Assembly (NCBI GenBank): GCA_023053685.1
Contig: JALIGW010000212.1
Coordinates: 124,001 to 188,000 of the forward strand
From: Diadophis punctatus similis
Lineage: Eukaryota > Chordata > Lepidosauria > Squamata > Dipsadidae
Reading direction: 5' to 3'
DNA: 64,000 nucleotides
Translations under genes and position numbers: made by a program
Notes under the pieces: model-generated
Database searches by the model: none
What the model was told of the DNA's origin: nothing
Seen by the model: the letters and a program-made list of their open reading frames with translations, nothing else
Shown here: positions 20,906 through 33,000 of the stretch, one piece after another
Position numbering within the stretch: position 1 is the stretch's first letter
Layout: each line of letters opens with the position of its first letter

Positions 20906-23900
20906 TTGATTCTGACCTTTCCCTGAAGAGCTAGCCCAAGGTCTAACACAGCATTCGCCTTATTTCTCAATTCAGCCCAAAAAACATGACTTTTGACAAA
21001 CATCTCAGAAATGAAAATGAAACACATATTCCTGTTCCCCATGGGCTGGAAAGCTGAATTCTCGCTGAATTTTTGATTCCGACCTTTCCCTGAAGAGCTA
21101 GCCCAAGGTCTAACACAGCATTCGCCTTATTTCTCAATTCAGCCCAAAAACATCACTTTTGACAAACACCTCGGAAATGAAAAAGAAACACATATTCCTG
21201 TTCCCCACGGGCTGGAAAGCCGAATTCTCACTCAATTTTTGATTCCGACCTTTCACTGAAGAGCTAGCCCAAGGTCTAACACAGCATTCGCCTTATTTCT
21301 CAATTCAGCCCAAAAACATCACTTTTGACAAACACCTCAGAAATGAAAAAGAAACACATATTCCTGTTCCCCACGGGCTGGAAAGCCGAATTCTCACTCA
21401 ATTTTTGATTCCGACCTTTCCCTGAAGAGCTAGCCCAAGGTCTAACACAGCATTCACCTTATTTCTCAATTCAGCCCAAAAACATCACTTTTGGCAAACA
21501 CCTCAGAAATGAAAATGAAACACATATCCCTGTTCCCCACAGGCTGGATAGCTGAATTCTCTCTTGATTTTTGATTCCGAGCCTACCCTGAAGAGCTAGC
21601 CCAAAGTCTAACACAGCATTCGCCTTAGGATTCAATTCAGCCCAAAAACATCACTTTTGACAAACACCTCAGAAATGAAAAAGAAACACATATTCCTGTT
21701 CCCCATGGGCTGGAAAGCTGAATTCTCACTTGATTATTGATTCTGACCTTTCCCTGAAGAGCTAGCCCAAGGTCTAACACAGCATTCGCCTTAGGATTCA
21801 ATTCAGCCCCAAAACATCACTTTTGACAAACACCTCAGAAATGAAAAAGAAACACATATTCCTGTTCCCCACGGGCTGGAAAGCCGAATTCTCACTCAAT
21901 TTTTGATTCCGACCTTTCCCTGAAGAGCTAGCCCAAGGTCTAACACAGCATTCGCCTTATTTCTCAATTCAGCCCAAAAACATCACTTTTGACAAACACC
22001 TCAGAAATGAAAAAGAAACACATATTCCTGTTCCCCACGGGCTGGAAAGCCGAATTCTCGCTTGATTTTGGATTCCTAGCCTACCCTGAAGAGCTAGCCC
22101 AAGGTCTAACACAGAATTCGCCTCAGTTCTCAATTCAGCCAAAAAACATGACTTTTGACAAACACCTCAGAAATGAAAATGAAACACATATTCCTGTTCT
22201 GCACAGGCTGGAAAGCCGAATTCTCGCTTGATTTTCGATTCCGAGCCTACCCTGAAGAGCTAGCCCAAAGTCTAACACAGCATTCGCCTTAGGATTCAAT
22301 TCAGCCCAAAAACATCACTTTTGACAAACACCTCAGAAATGAAAAAGAAACACATATTCCTGTTCCCCATGGGCTGGAAAGCCGAATTCTCGCTTGATTA
22401 TTGATTCTGACCTTTCCTGAAGAGCTAGCGCAAGGTCTAACAGAGCATTCGCCTTATTTCTCAATTCGGCCCAAAAACATCACTTTTGACAAACACCTCA
22501 GAAATAAAAAAGAAACACATATTCCTGTTCCCCATGGGCTGGAAAGCCGAATTCTCGCTTGATTATTGATTCTGACCTTTCCCTGAAGAGCTAGCCCAAG
22601 GTCTAACACAGCATTCGCCTTATTTCTCAATTCAGCCCAAAAACATCACTTTTGACAAACACCTCAGAAATGAAAAAGAAACACATATTCCTGTTCCCCA
22701 CGGGCTGGAAAGCCGAATTCTCACTCAATTTTTGATTCCGACCTTTCCCTGAAGAGCTAGCCCAAGGTCTAACACAGCATTCGCCTTATTTCTCAATTCA
22801 GCCCAAAAACATCACTTTTGACAAACACCTCAGAAATGAAAAAGAAACACATATTCCTGTTCCCCACGGGCTGGAAAGCCGAATTCTCACTCAATTTTTG
22901 ATTCCGACCTTTCCCTGAAGAGCTAGCCCAAGGTCTAACACAGCATTCACCTTATTTCTCAATTCAGCCCAAAAACATCACTTTTGGCAAACACCTCAGA
23001 AATGAAAATGAAACACATATCCCTGTTCCCCACAGGCTGGAAAGCTGAATTCTCGCTTGATTTTTGATTCTGACCTTTCCCTGAAGAGCTAGCCCAAGGT
23101 CTAACACAGCATTCGCCTTAGGATTCAATTCAGCCCCAAAACATCACTTTTGACAAACACCTCAGAAATGAAAAAGAAACACATATTCCTGTTCCCCACG
23201 GGCTGGAAAGCCGAATTCTCACTCAATTTTTGATTCCGACCTTTCCCTGAAGAGCTAGCCCAAGGTCTAACACAGCATTCGCCTTATTTCTCAATTCAGC
23301 CCAAAAACATCACTTTTGACAAACACCTCAGAAATGAAAAAGAAACACATATTCCTGTTCCCCACGGGCTGGAAAGCCGAATTCTCGCTTGATTTTGGAT
23401 TCCTAGCCTACCCTGAAGAGCTAGCCCAAGGTCTAACACAGAATTCGCCTCAGTTCTCAATTCAGCCAAAAAACATGACTTTTGACAAACACCTCAGAAA
23501 TGAAAATGAAACACATATTCCTGTTCTGCACAGGCTGGAAAGCCGAATTCTCGCTTGATTTTCGATTCCGAGCCTACCCTGAAGAGCTAGCCCAAAGTCT
23601 AACACAGCATTCGCCTTAGGATTCAATTCAGCCCAAAAACATCACTTTTGACAAACACCTCAGAAATGAAAAAGAAACACATATTCCTGTTCCCCATGGG
23701 CTGGAAAGCCGAATTCTCGCTTGATTATTGATTCTGACCTTTCCCTGAAGAGCTAGCGCAAGGTCTAACAGAACATTCCCCTTATTTCTCAATTCGGCCC
23801 AAAAACATCACTTTTGACAAACACCTCAGAAATGAAAAAGAAACACATATTCCTGTTCCCCATGGGCTGGAAAGCCGAATTCTCGCTTGATTATTGATTC

Positions 23901-24460
23901 TGACCTTTCCCTGAAGAGCTAGCCCAAGGTCTAACACAGCATTCGCCTTATTTCTCAATTCAGCCCAAAAACATCACTTTTGACAAACACCTCAGAAATG
24001 AAAAAGAAACACATATTCCTGTTCCCCACGGGCTGGAAAGCCGAATTCTCGCTCAATTTTTGATTCCGACCTTTCCCTGAAGAGCTAGCCCAAGGTCTAA
24101 AACAGCATTCGCCTTATTTCTAAATTCAGCCCAAAAACATCACTTTTGACAAACACCTCAGAAATGAAAAAGAAACACATATTCCTGTTCCCCACGGGCT
24201 GGAAAGCCGAATTCTCCCTCAATTTTTGATTCCGACCTTTCCCTGAAGAGCTAGCCCAAGGTCTAACACAGAATTCGCCTCAGTTCTCAATTCAGCCAAA
24301 AAACATGACTTTTGACAAACACCTCAGAAATGAAAATGAAACACATATTCCTGTTCCGCACAGGCTGGAAAGCCGAATTCTCGCTTGATTTTCGATTCCG
24401 AGCCTACCCTGAAGAGCTAGCCCAAAGTCTAACACAGCATTCGCCTTAGGATTCAATTCA

Positions 24461-25622
24461 GCCGAAAAACATCACTTTTGACAAACACCTCAGAAATGAA
24501 AAAAAAACACATATTCCTGTTCCCCATGGGCTGGAAAGCCGAATTCTCGCTTGATTATTGATTCTGACCTTTCCCTGAAGAGCTAGCCCAAGGTCTAACA
24601 CAGCATTCGCCTTATTTCTCAATTCAGCCCAAAAACATCACTTTTGGCAAACACCTCAGAAATGAAAAAGAAACACATATTCCTGTTCCCCACGGGCTGG
24701 AAAGCCGAATTCTCGCTCAATTTTTGATTCCGACATTTCCCTGAAGAGCTAGCCCAAGGTCTAACACAGCATTCGCCTTATTTCTTAATTCAGCCAAAAA
24801 ACATGACTTTTGACAAACACCTCAGAAATGAAAATGAAACACATATTCCTGTTCCGCACAGGCTGGAAAGCCGAATTCTCGCTTGATTTTTGATTCCGAC
24901 CTTTCCCTGAAGAGCTAGCCCAAGGTCTAACACAGCATTCGCCTTATTTCTCAATTCAGCCCAAAAACATCACTTTTGACAAACACCTCAGAAATGAAAA
25001 TGAAACACATATTCCTGTTCCCCATGGGCTGGAAAGCCGAATTCTCGCTTGATTATTGATTGTGACCTTTCCCTGAAGAGCTAGCGCAAGGTCTAACAGA
25101 GCATTCGCCTTATTTCTCAATTCGGCCCAAAAACATCACTTTTGACAAACACCTCAGAAATGAAAATGAAACACATATTCCTGTTCCCCACGGGCTGGAA
25201 AGCCGAATTCTCGCTCAATTTTTGATTCCGACCTTTCCCTGAAGAGCTAGCCCAAGGTCTATCACAGCATTCGCCTTATTTCTCAATTCAGCCCAAAAAC
25301 ATCACTTTTGACAAACACCTCAGAAATGAAAAAGAAACACATATTCCTGTTCCCCATGGGCTGGAAAGCCGAATTCTCGCTTGATTTTCGATTCCTAGCC
25401 TACCCTGAAGAGCTAGCCCAAGGTCTAACACAGAATTCGCCTCAGTTCTCAATTCAGCCAAAAAACATGACTTTTGACAAACACCTCAGAAATGAAAATG
25501 AAACACATATTCCTGTTCCGCACAGGCTGGAAAGCCGAATTCTCGCTTGATTTTCGATTCCGAGCCTACCCTGAAGAGCTAGCCCAAAGTCTAACACAGC
25601 ATTCGCCTTAGGATTCAATTCA
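24461..25622. repeat. 7-mer HOR unit inside 55-mer copy 1 (1,162 bp)
   Basis: The rare GCCGAAAAAC in a type b monomer starts at 24,461 and again at 25,623, 7 x 166 bp apart. Order: type b with poly-A, type a with TTTTGGC, type k, type a with GATTGTGACC, type d, type a ending CCTAGCC, type c, then type b again. The equivalent units in the other copies start at 33,593 and 43,718, with a second anchor at 34,755 and 44,880. In Region IV the unit has been amplified further. Confidence 0.88.
24743..24908 (+). repeat. Reference monomer, type k (TTATTTCTTAATTC with AAAAAACATGAC)
   Basis: The left half starts as type a, changes to TTTCTTAATTC, and ends like type c (CCAAAAAACATGAC). It is a hybrid of types a and c and is confined to the right part of the window. 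Copies occur near 24,790, 25,950, 33,920, 35,080, 45,210, 55,170, 56,335, 57,490, 60,650 and 61,810. It marks the 7-monomer unit in each 9.13-kb block. Confidence 0.82.
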
Positions 25623-28420
25623 GCCGAAAAACATCACTTTTGACAAACACCTCAGAAATGAAGAAAAAACACATATTCCTGTTCCCCATGGGCTGGAAAC
25701 CCGAATTCTCGCTTGATTATTGATTCTGACCTTTCCCTGAAGAGCTAGCCCAAGGTCTAACACAGCATTCGCCTTATTTCTCAATTCAGCCCAAAAACAT
25801 CACTTTTGGCAAACACCTCAGAAATGAAAAAGAAACACATATTCCTGTTCCCCACGGGCTGGAAAGCCGAATTCTCGCTCAATTTTTGATTCCGACCTTT
25901 CCCTGAAGAGCTAGCCCAAGGTCTAACACAGCATTCGCCTTATTTCTTAATTCAGCCAGAAAACATGACTTTTGACAAACACCTCAGAAATGAAAATGAA
26001 ACACATATTCCTGTTCCGCACAGGCTGGAAAGCCGAATTCTCGCTTGATTTTTGATTCCGACCTTTCCCTGAAGAGCTAGCCCAAGGTCTAACACAGCAT
26101 TCGCCTTATTTCTCAATTCAGCCCAAAAACATCACTTTTGACAAACACCTCAGAAATGAAAAAGAAACACATATTCCTGTTCCCCATGGGCTGGAAAGCC
26201 GAATTCTCGCTTGATTTTCGATTCCTAGCCTACCCTGAAGAGCTAGCCCAAGGTGTAACACAGAATTCGCCTCAGTTCTCAATTCAGCCAAAAAACATGA
26301 CTTTTGACAAACACCTCAGAAATGAAAATGAAACACATATTCCTGTTCCGCACAGGCTGGAAAGCCGAATTCTCGCTTGATTTTCGATTCCGAGCCTACC
26401 CTGAAGAGCTAGCCCAAAGTCTAACACAGCATTCGCCTTAGGATTCAATTCAGCCCAAAAACATCACTTTTGACAAACACCTCAGAAATGAAAAAAAAAA
26501 CACATATTCCTGTTCCCCATAGGCTGGAAACACGAATTCTCGCTTGATTATTGATTCTGACCTTTCCCTGAAGAGCTAGCCCAAGGTCTAACACAGCATT
26601 CGCCTTATTTCTCAATTCAGCCCAAAAACATCACTTTTGGCAAACACCTCAGAAATGAAAAAGAAACACATATTCCTGTTCCCCACGGGCTGGAAGGCCG
26701 AATTCTCGCTCAATTTTTGATTCCGACCTTTCCCTGAAGAGCTAGCCCAAGGTCTAACACAGCATTCGCCTTATTTCTCAATTCAGCCCAAAAACATCAC
26801 TTTTGACAAACACCTCAGAAATGAAAATGAAACACATATTCCTGTTCCCCACAGGCTGGAAAGCTGAATTCTCGCTTGATTTTTGATTCCGAGCCTACCC
26901 TGAAGAGCTAGCCCAAAGTCTAACACAGCATTCGCCTTAGGATTCAATTCAGCCCCAAAACATCACTTTTGACAAACACCTCAGAAATGAAAAAGAAACA
27001 CATATTCCTGTTCCCCACGGGCTGGAAAGCCGAATTCTCACTCAATTTTTGATTCCGACCTTTCCCTGAAGAGCTAGCCCAAGGTCTAACACAGCATTCG
27101 CCTTATTTCGCAATTCAGCCCAAAAACATCACTTTTGACAAACACCTCAGAAATGAAAAAGAAACACATATTCCTGTTCCCCACAGGCTGGAAAGCCGAA
27201 TTCTCGCTTGATTTTGGATTCCTAGCCTACCCTGAAGAGCTAGCCCAAGGTCTAACACAGAATTCGCCTCAGTTCTCAATTCAGCCAAAAAACATGACTT
27301 TTGACAAACACCTCAGAAATGAAAATGAAACACATATTCCTGTTCTGCACAGGCTGGAAAGCCGAATTCTCGCTTGATTTTCGATTCCGAGCCTACCCTG
27401 AAGAGCTAGCCCAAAGTCTAACACAGCATTCGCCTTAGGATTCAATTCAGCCCAAAAACATCACTTTTGACAAACACCTCAGAAATGAAAAAGAAACACA
27501 TATTCCTGTTCCCCATGGGCTGGAAAGCCCAATTCTCGCTTGATTATTGATTCTGACCTTTCCCTGAAGAGCTAGCGCAAGGTCTAACAGAGCATTCGCC
27601 TTATTTCTCAATTCGGCCCAAAAACATCACTTTTGACAAACACCTCAGAAATGAAAATGAAACACATATCCCTGTTCCCCACAGGCTGGAAAGCTGAATT
27701 CTCGCTTGATTTTTGATTCCGAGCCTACCCTGAAGAGCTAGCCCAAAGTCTAACACAGCATTCGCCTTAGGATTCAATTCAGCCCAAAAACATCACTTTT
27801 GACAAACACCTCAGAAATGAAAAAGAAACACATATTCCTGTTCCCCACGGGCTGGAAAGCCGAATTCTCACTCAATTTTTGATTCCGACCTTTCCCTGAA
27901 GAGCTAGCCCAAGGTCTAACACAGCATTCGCCTTATTTCTCAATTCAGCCCAAAAACATCACTTTTGACAAACACCTCAGAAATGAAAAAGAAACACATA
28001 TTCCTGTTCCCCACGGGCTGGAAAGCCGAATTCTCAATCAATTTTTGATTCCGACCTTTCCCTGAAGAGCTAGCCCAAGGTCTAACACAGCATTCGCCTT
28101 ATTTCTCAATTCAGCCCAAAAACATCACTTTTGACAAACACCTCAGAAATGAAAAAGAAACACATATTCCTGTTCCCCACGGGCTGGAAAGCCGAATTCT
28201 CACTCAATTTTTGATTCCGACCTTTCCCTGAAGAGCTAGCCCAAGGTCTAACACAGCATTCGCCTTATTTCTCAATTCAGCCCAAAAACATCACTTTTGA
28301 CAAACACCTCAGAAATGAAAATGAAACACATATTCCTGTTCTGCACAGGCTGGAAAGCCGAATTCTCGCTTGATTTTCGATTCCGAGCCTACCCTGAAGA
28401 GCTAGCCCAAAGTCTAACAC

Positions 28421-29748
28421 AACATTCGCCTTAGGATTCAATTCAGCCCAAAAACATCACTTTTGACAAACACCTCAGAAATGAAAAAGAAACACATATT
28501 CCTGTTCCCCATGGGCTGGAAAGCCGAATTCTCGCTTGATTATTGATTCTGACCTTTCCCTGAAGAGCTAGCGCAAGGTCTAACAGAGCATTCGCCTTAT
28601 TTCTCAATTCGGCCCAAAAACATCACTTTTGACAAACACCTCAGAAATAAAAAAGAAACACATATTCCTGTTCCCCATGGGCTGGAAAGCCGAATTCTCG
28701 CTTGATTATTGATTCTGACCTTTCCCTGAAGAGCTAGCCCAAGGTCTAACACAGCATTCGCCTTATTTCTCAATTCAGCCCAAAAACATCACTTTTGACA
28801 AACACCTCAGAAATGAAAAAGAAACACATATTCCTGTTCCCCACGGGCTGGAAAGCCGAATTCTCACTCAATTTTTGATTCCGACCTTTCCCTGAAGAGC
28901 TAGCCCAAGGTCTAACACAGCATTCGCCTTATTTCTCAATTCAGCCCAAAAACATCACTTTTGACAAACACCTCAGAAATGAAAAAGAAACACATATTCC
29001 TGTTCCCCATGGGCTGGAAAGCCGAATTCTCGCTTGATTATTGATTCTGACCTTTCCCTGAAGAGCTAGCCCAAGGTCTAACACAGCATTCGCCTTAGGA
29101 TTCAATTCAGCCCAAAAACATCACTTTTGACAAACACCTCAGAAATGAAAAAGAAACACATATTCCTGTTCCCCACGGGCTGGAAAGCCGAATTCTCACT
29201 CAATTTTTGATTCCGACCTTTCCCTGAAGAGCTAGCCCAAGGTCTAACACAGCATTCGCCTTATTTCTCAATTCAGCCCAAAAACATCACTTTTGACAAA
29301 CACCTCAGAAATGAAAAAGAAACACATATTCCTGTTCCCCACGGGCTGGAAAGCCGAATTCTCACTCAATTTTTGATTCCGACCTTTCCCTGAAGAGCTA
29401 GCCCAAGGTCTAACACAGCATTCGCCTTATTTCTCAATTCAGCCCAAAAACATCACTTTTGACAAACACCTCAGAAATGAAAAAGAAACACATATTCCTG
29501 TTCCCCACGGGCTGGAAAGCCGAATTCTCACTCAATTTTTGATTCCGACCTTTCCCTGAAGAGCTAGCCCAAGGTCTAACACAGCATTCGCCTTATTTCT
29601 CAATTCAGCCCAAAAACATCACTTTTGACAAACACCTCAGAAATGAAAATGAAACACATATTCCTGTTCTGCACAGGCTGGAAAGCCGAATTCTCGCTTG
29701 ATTTTCGATTCCGAGCCTACCCTGAAGAGCTAGCCCAAAGTCTAACAC
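28421..29748. repeat. 8-mer duplication inside 55-mer copy 1 (1,328 bp)
   Basis: The rare AACACAACATTCG in a type b monomer occurs at 28,421 and 29,749, 8 x 166 bp apart, each followed by a type d monomer with GAAATAAAAAAG. The pair recurs at 37,553 and 38,881 in copy 2, so this duplication predates the 9,132-bp event. Copy 3 keeps only one related AACATTCG monomer (41,205). The interior is rich in CTCACTCAA type a monomers in succession. Confidence 0.85.
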
Positions 29749-30036
29749 AACATTCGCCTTAGGATTCAATTCAGCCCAAAAACATCACTTTTGACAAACA
29801 CCTCAGAAATGAAAAAGAAACACATATTCCTGTTCCCCATGGGCTGGAAAGCCGAATTCTCGCTTGATTATTGATTCTGACCTTTCCCTGAAGAGCTAGC
29901 GCAAGGTCTAACAGAGCATTCGCCTTATTTCTCAATTCGGCCCAAAAACATCACTTTTGACAAACACCTCAGAAATAAAAAAGAAACACATATTCCTGTT
30001 CCCCATGGGCTGGAAAGCCGAATTCTCGCTTGATTG

Positions 30037-33000
30037 TTGATTCTGACCTTTCCCTGAAGAGCTAGCCCAAGGTCTAACACAGCATTCGCCTTATTTCTCA
30101 ATTCAGCCCAAAAAACATGACTTTTGACAAACATCTCAGAAATGAAAATGAAACACATATTCCTGTTCCCCATGGGCTGGAAAGCTGAATTCTCGCTGAA
30201 TTTTTGATTCCGACCTTTCCCTGAAGAGCTAGCCCAAGGTCTAACACAGCATTCGCCTTATTTCTCAATTCAGCCCAAAAACATCACTTTTGACAAACAC
30301 CTCGGAAATGAAAAAGAAACACATATTCCTGTTCCCCACGGGCTGGAAAGCCGAATTCTCACTCAATTTTTGATTCCGACCTTTCACTGAAGAGCTAGCC
30401 CAAGGTCTAACACAGCATTCGCCTTATTTCTCAATTCAGCCCAAAAACATCACTTTTGACAAACACCTCAGAAATGAAAAAGAAACACATATTCCTGTTC
30501 CCCACGGGCTGGAAAGCCGAATTCTCACTCAATTTTTGATTCCGACCTTTCCCTGAAGAGCTAGCCCAAGGTCTAACACAGCATTCACCTTATTTCTCAA
30601 TTCAGCCCAAAAACATCACTTTTGGCAAACACCTCAGAAATGAAAATGAAACACATATCCCTGTTCCCCACAGGCTGGAAAGCTGAATTCTCTCTTGATT
30701 TTTGATTCCGAGCCTACCCTGAAGAGCTAGCCCAAAGTCTAACACAGCATTCGCCTTAGGATTCAATTCAGCCCAAAAACATCACTTTTGACAAACACCT
30801 CAGAAATGAAAAAGAAACACATATTCCTGTTCCCCATGGGCTGGAAAGCTGAATTCTCACTTGATTATTGATTCTGACCTTTCCCTGAAGAGCTAGCCCA
30901 AGGTCTAACACAGCATTCGCCTTAGGATTCAATTCAGCCCCAAAACATCACTTTTGACAAACACCTCAGAAATGAAAAAGAAACACATATTCCTGTTCCC
31001 CACGGGCTGGAAAGCCGAATTCTCACTCAATTTTTGATTCCGACCTTTCCCTGAAGAGCTAGCCCAAGGTCTAACACAGCATTCGCCTTATTTCTCAATT
31101 CAGCCCAAAAACATCACTTTTGACAAACACCTCAGAAATGAAAAAGAAACACATATTCCTGTTCCCCACGGGCTGGAAAGCCGAATTCTCGCTTGATTTT
31201 GGATTCCTAGCCTACCCTGAAGAGCTAGCCCAAGGTCTAACACAGAATTCGCCTCAGTTCTCAATTCAGCCAAAAAACATGACTTTTGACAAACACCTCA
31301 GAAATGAAAATGAAACACATATTCCTGTTCTGCACAGGCTGGAAAGCCGAATTCTCGCTTGATTTTCGATTCCGAGCCTACCCTGAAGAGCTAGCCCAAA
31401 GTCTAACACAGCATTCGCCTTAGGATTCAATTCAGCCCAAAAACATCACTTTTGACAAACACCTCAGAAATGAAAAAGAAACACATATTCCTGTTCCCCA
31501 TGGGCTGGAAAGCCGAATTCTCGCTTGATTATTGATTCTGACCTTTCCCTGAAGAGCTAGCGCAAGGTCTAACAGAGCATTCGCCTTATTTCTCAATTCG
31601 GCCCAAAAACATCACTTTTGACAAACACCTCAGAAATAAAAAAGAAACACATATTCCTGTTCCCCATGGGCTGGAAAGCCGAATTCTCGCTTGATTATTG
31701 ATTCTGACCTTTCCCTGAAGAGCTAGCCCAAGGTCTAACACAGCATTCGCCTTATTTCTCAATTCAGCCCAAAAACATCACTTTTGACAAACACCTCAGA
31801 AATGAAAAAGAAACACATATTCCTGTTCCCCACGGGCTGGAAAGCCGAATTCTCACTCAATTTTTGATTCCGACCTTTCCCTGAAGAGCTAGCCCAAGGT
31901 CTAACACAGCATTCGCCTTATTTCTCAATTCAGCCCAAAAACATCACTTTTGACAAACACCTCAGAAATGAAAAAGAAACACATATTCCTGTTCCCCACG
32001 GGCTGGAAAGCCGAATTCTCACTCAATTTTTGATTCCGACCTTTCCCTGAAGAGCTAGCCCAAGGTCTAACACAGCATTCACCTTATTTCTCAATTCAGC
32101 CCAAAAACATCACTTTTGGCAAACACCTCAGAAATGAAAATGAAACACATATCCCTGTTCCCCACAGGCTGGAAAGCTGAATTCTCGCTTGATTTTTGAT
32201 TCTGACCTTTCCCTGAAGAGCTAGCCCAAGGTCTAACACAGCATTCGCCTTAGGATTCAATTCAGCCCCAAAACATCACTTTTGACAAACACCTCAGAAA
32301 TGAAAAAGAAACACATATTCCTGTTCCCCACGGGCTGGAAAGCCGAATTCTCACTCAATTTTTGATTCCGACCTTTCCCTGAAGAGCTAGCCCAAGGTCT
32401 AACACAGCATTCGCCTTATTTCTCAATTCAGCCCAAAAACATCACTTTTGACAAACACCTCAGAAATGAAAAAGAAACACATATTCCTGTTCCCCACGGG
32501 CTGGAAAGCCGAATTCTCGCTTGATTTTGGATTCCTAGCCTACCCTGAAGAGCTAGCCCAAGGTCTAACACAGAATTCGCCTCAGTTCTCAATTCAGCCA
32601 AAAAACATGACTTTTGACAAACACCTCAGAAATGAAAATGAAACACATATTCCTGTTCTGCACAGGCTGGAAAGCCGAATTCTCGCTTGATTTTCGATTC
32701 CGAGCCTACCCTGAAGAGCTAGCCCAAAGTCTAACACAGCATTCGCCTTAGGATTCAATTCAGCCCAAAAACATCACTTTTGACAAACACCTCAGAAATG
32801 AAAAAGAAACACATATTCCTGTTCCCCATGGGCTGGAAAGCCGAATTCTCGCTTGATTATTGATTCTGACCTTTCCCTGAAGAGCTAGCGCAAGGTCTAA
32901 CAGAACATTCCCCTTATTTCTCAATTCGGCCCAAAAACATCACTTTTGACAAACACCTCAGAAATGAAAAAGAAACACATATTCCTGTTCCCCATGGGCT

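Larger units (their letters stand above)
20905..30036. repeat. 55-mer HOR unit of 9,132 bp, copy 1
   Basis: This 55-monomer block repeats immediately downstream at an offset of 9,131-9,132 bp. Anchors in this copy: CAAACATCTC near 21,000, CTGAATTTTTG near 21,065, CTCGGAAATG near 21,172, TTTCACTGAAG near 21,253, CATTCACC at 21,451 and 22,944, GAAATAAAAAAG near 22,501, GAACATTCCCC near 23,771, CGACATTTCC near 24,733, GGTCTATCAC near 25,257, GGTGTAAC near 26,253, TTTCGCAATTC near 27,107 and CTCAATCAA near 28,033. It contains internal 7-mer and 8-mer duplications. No gene or insertion is present. Confidence 0.93.
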
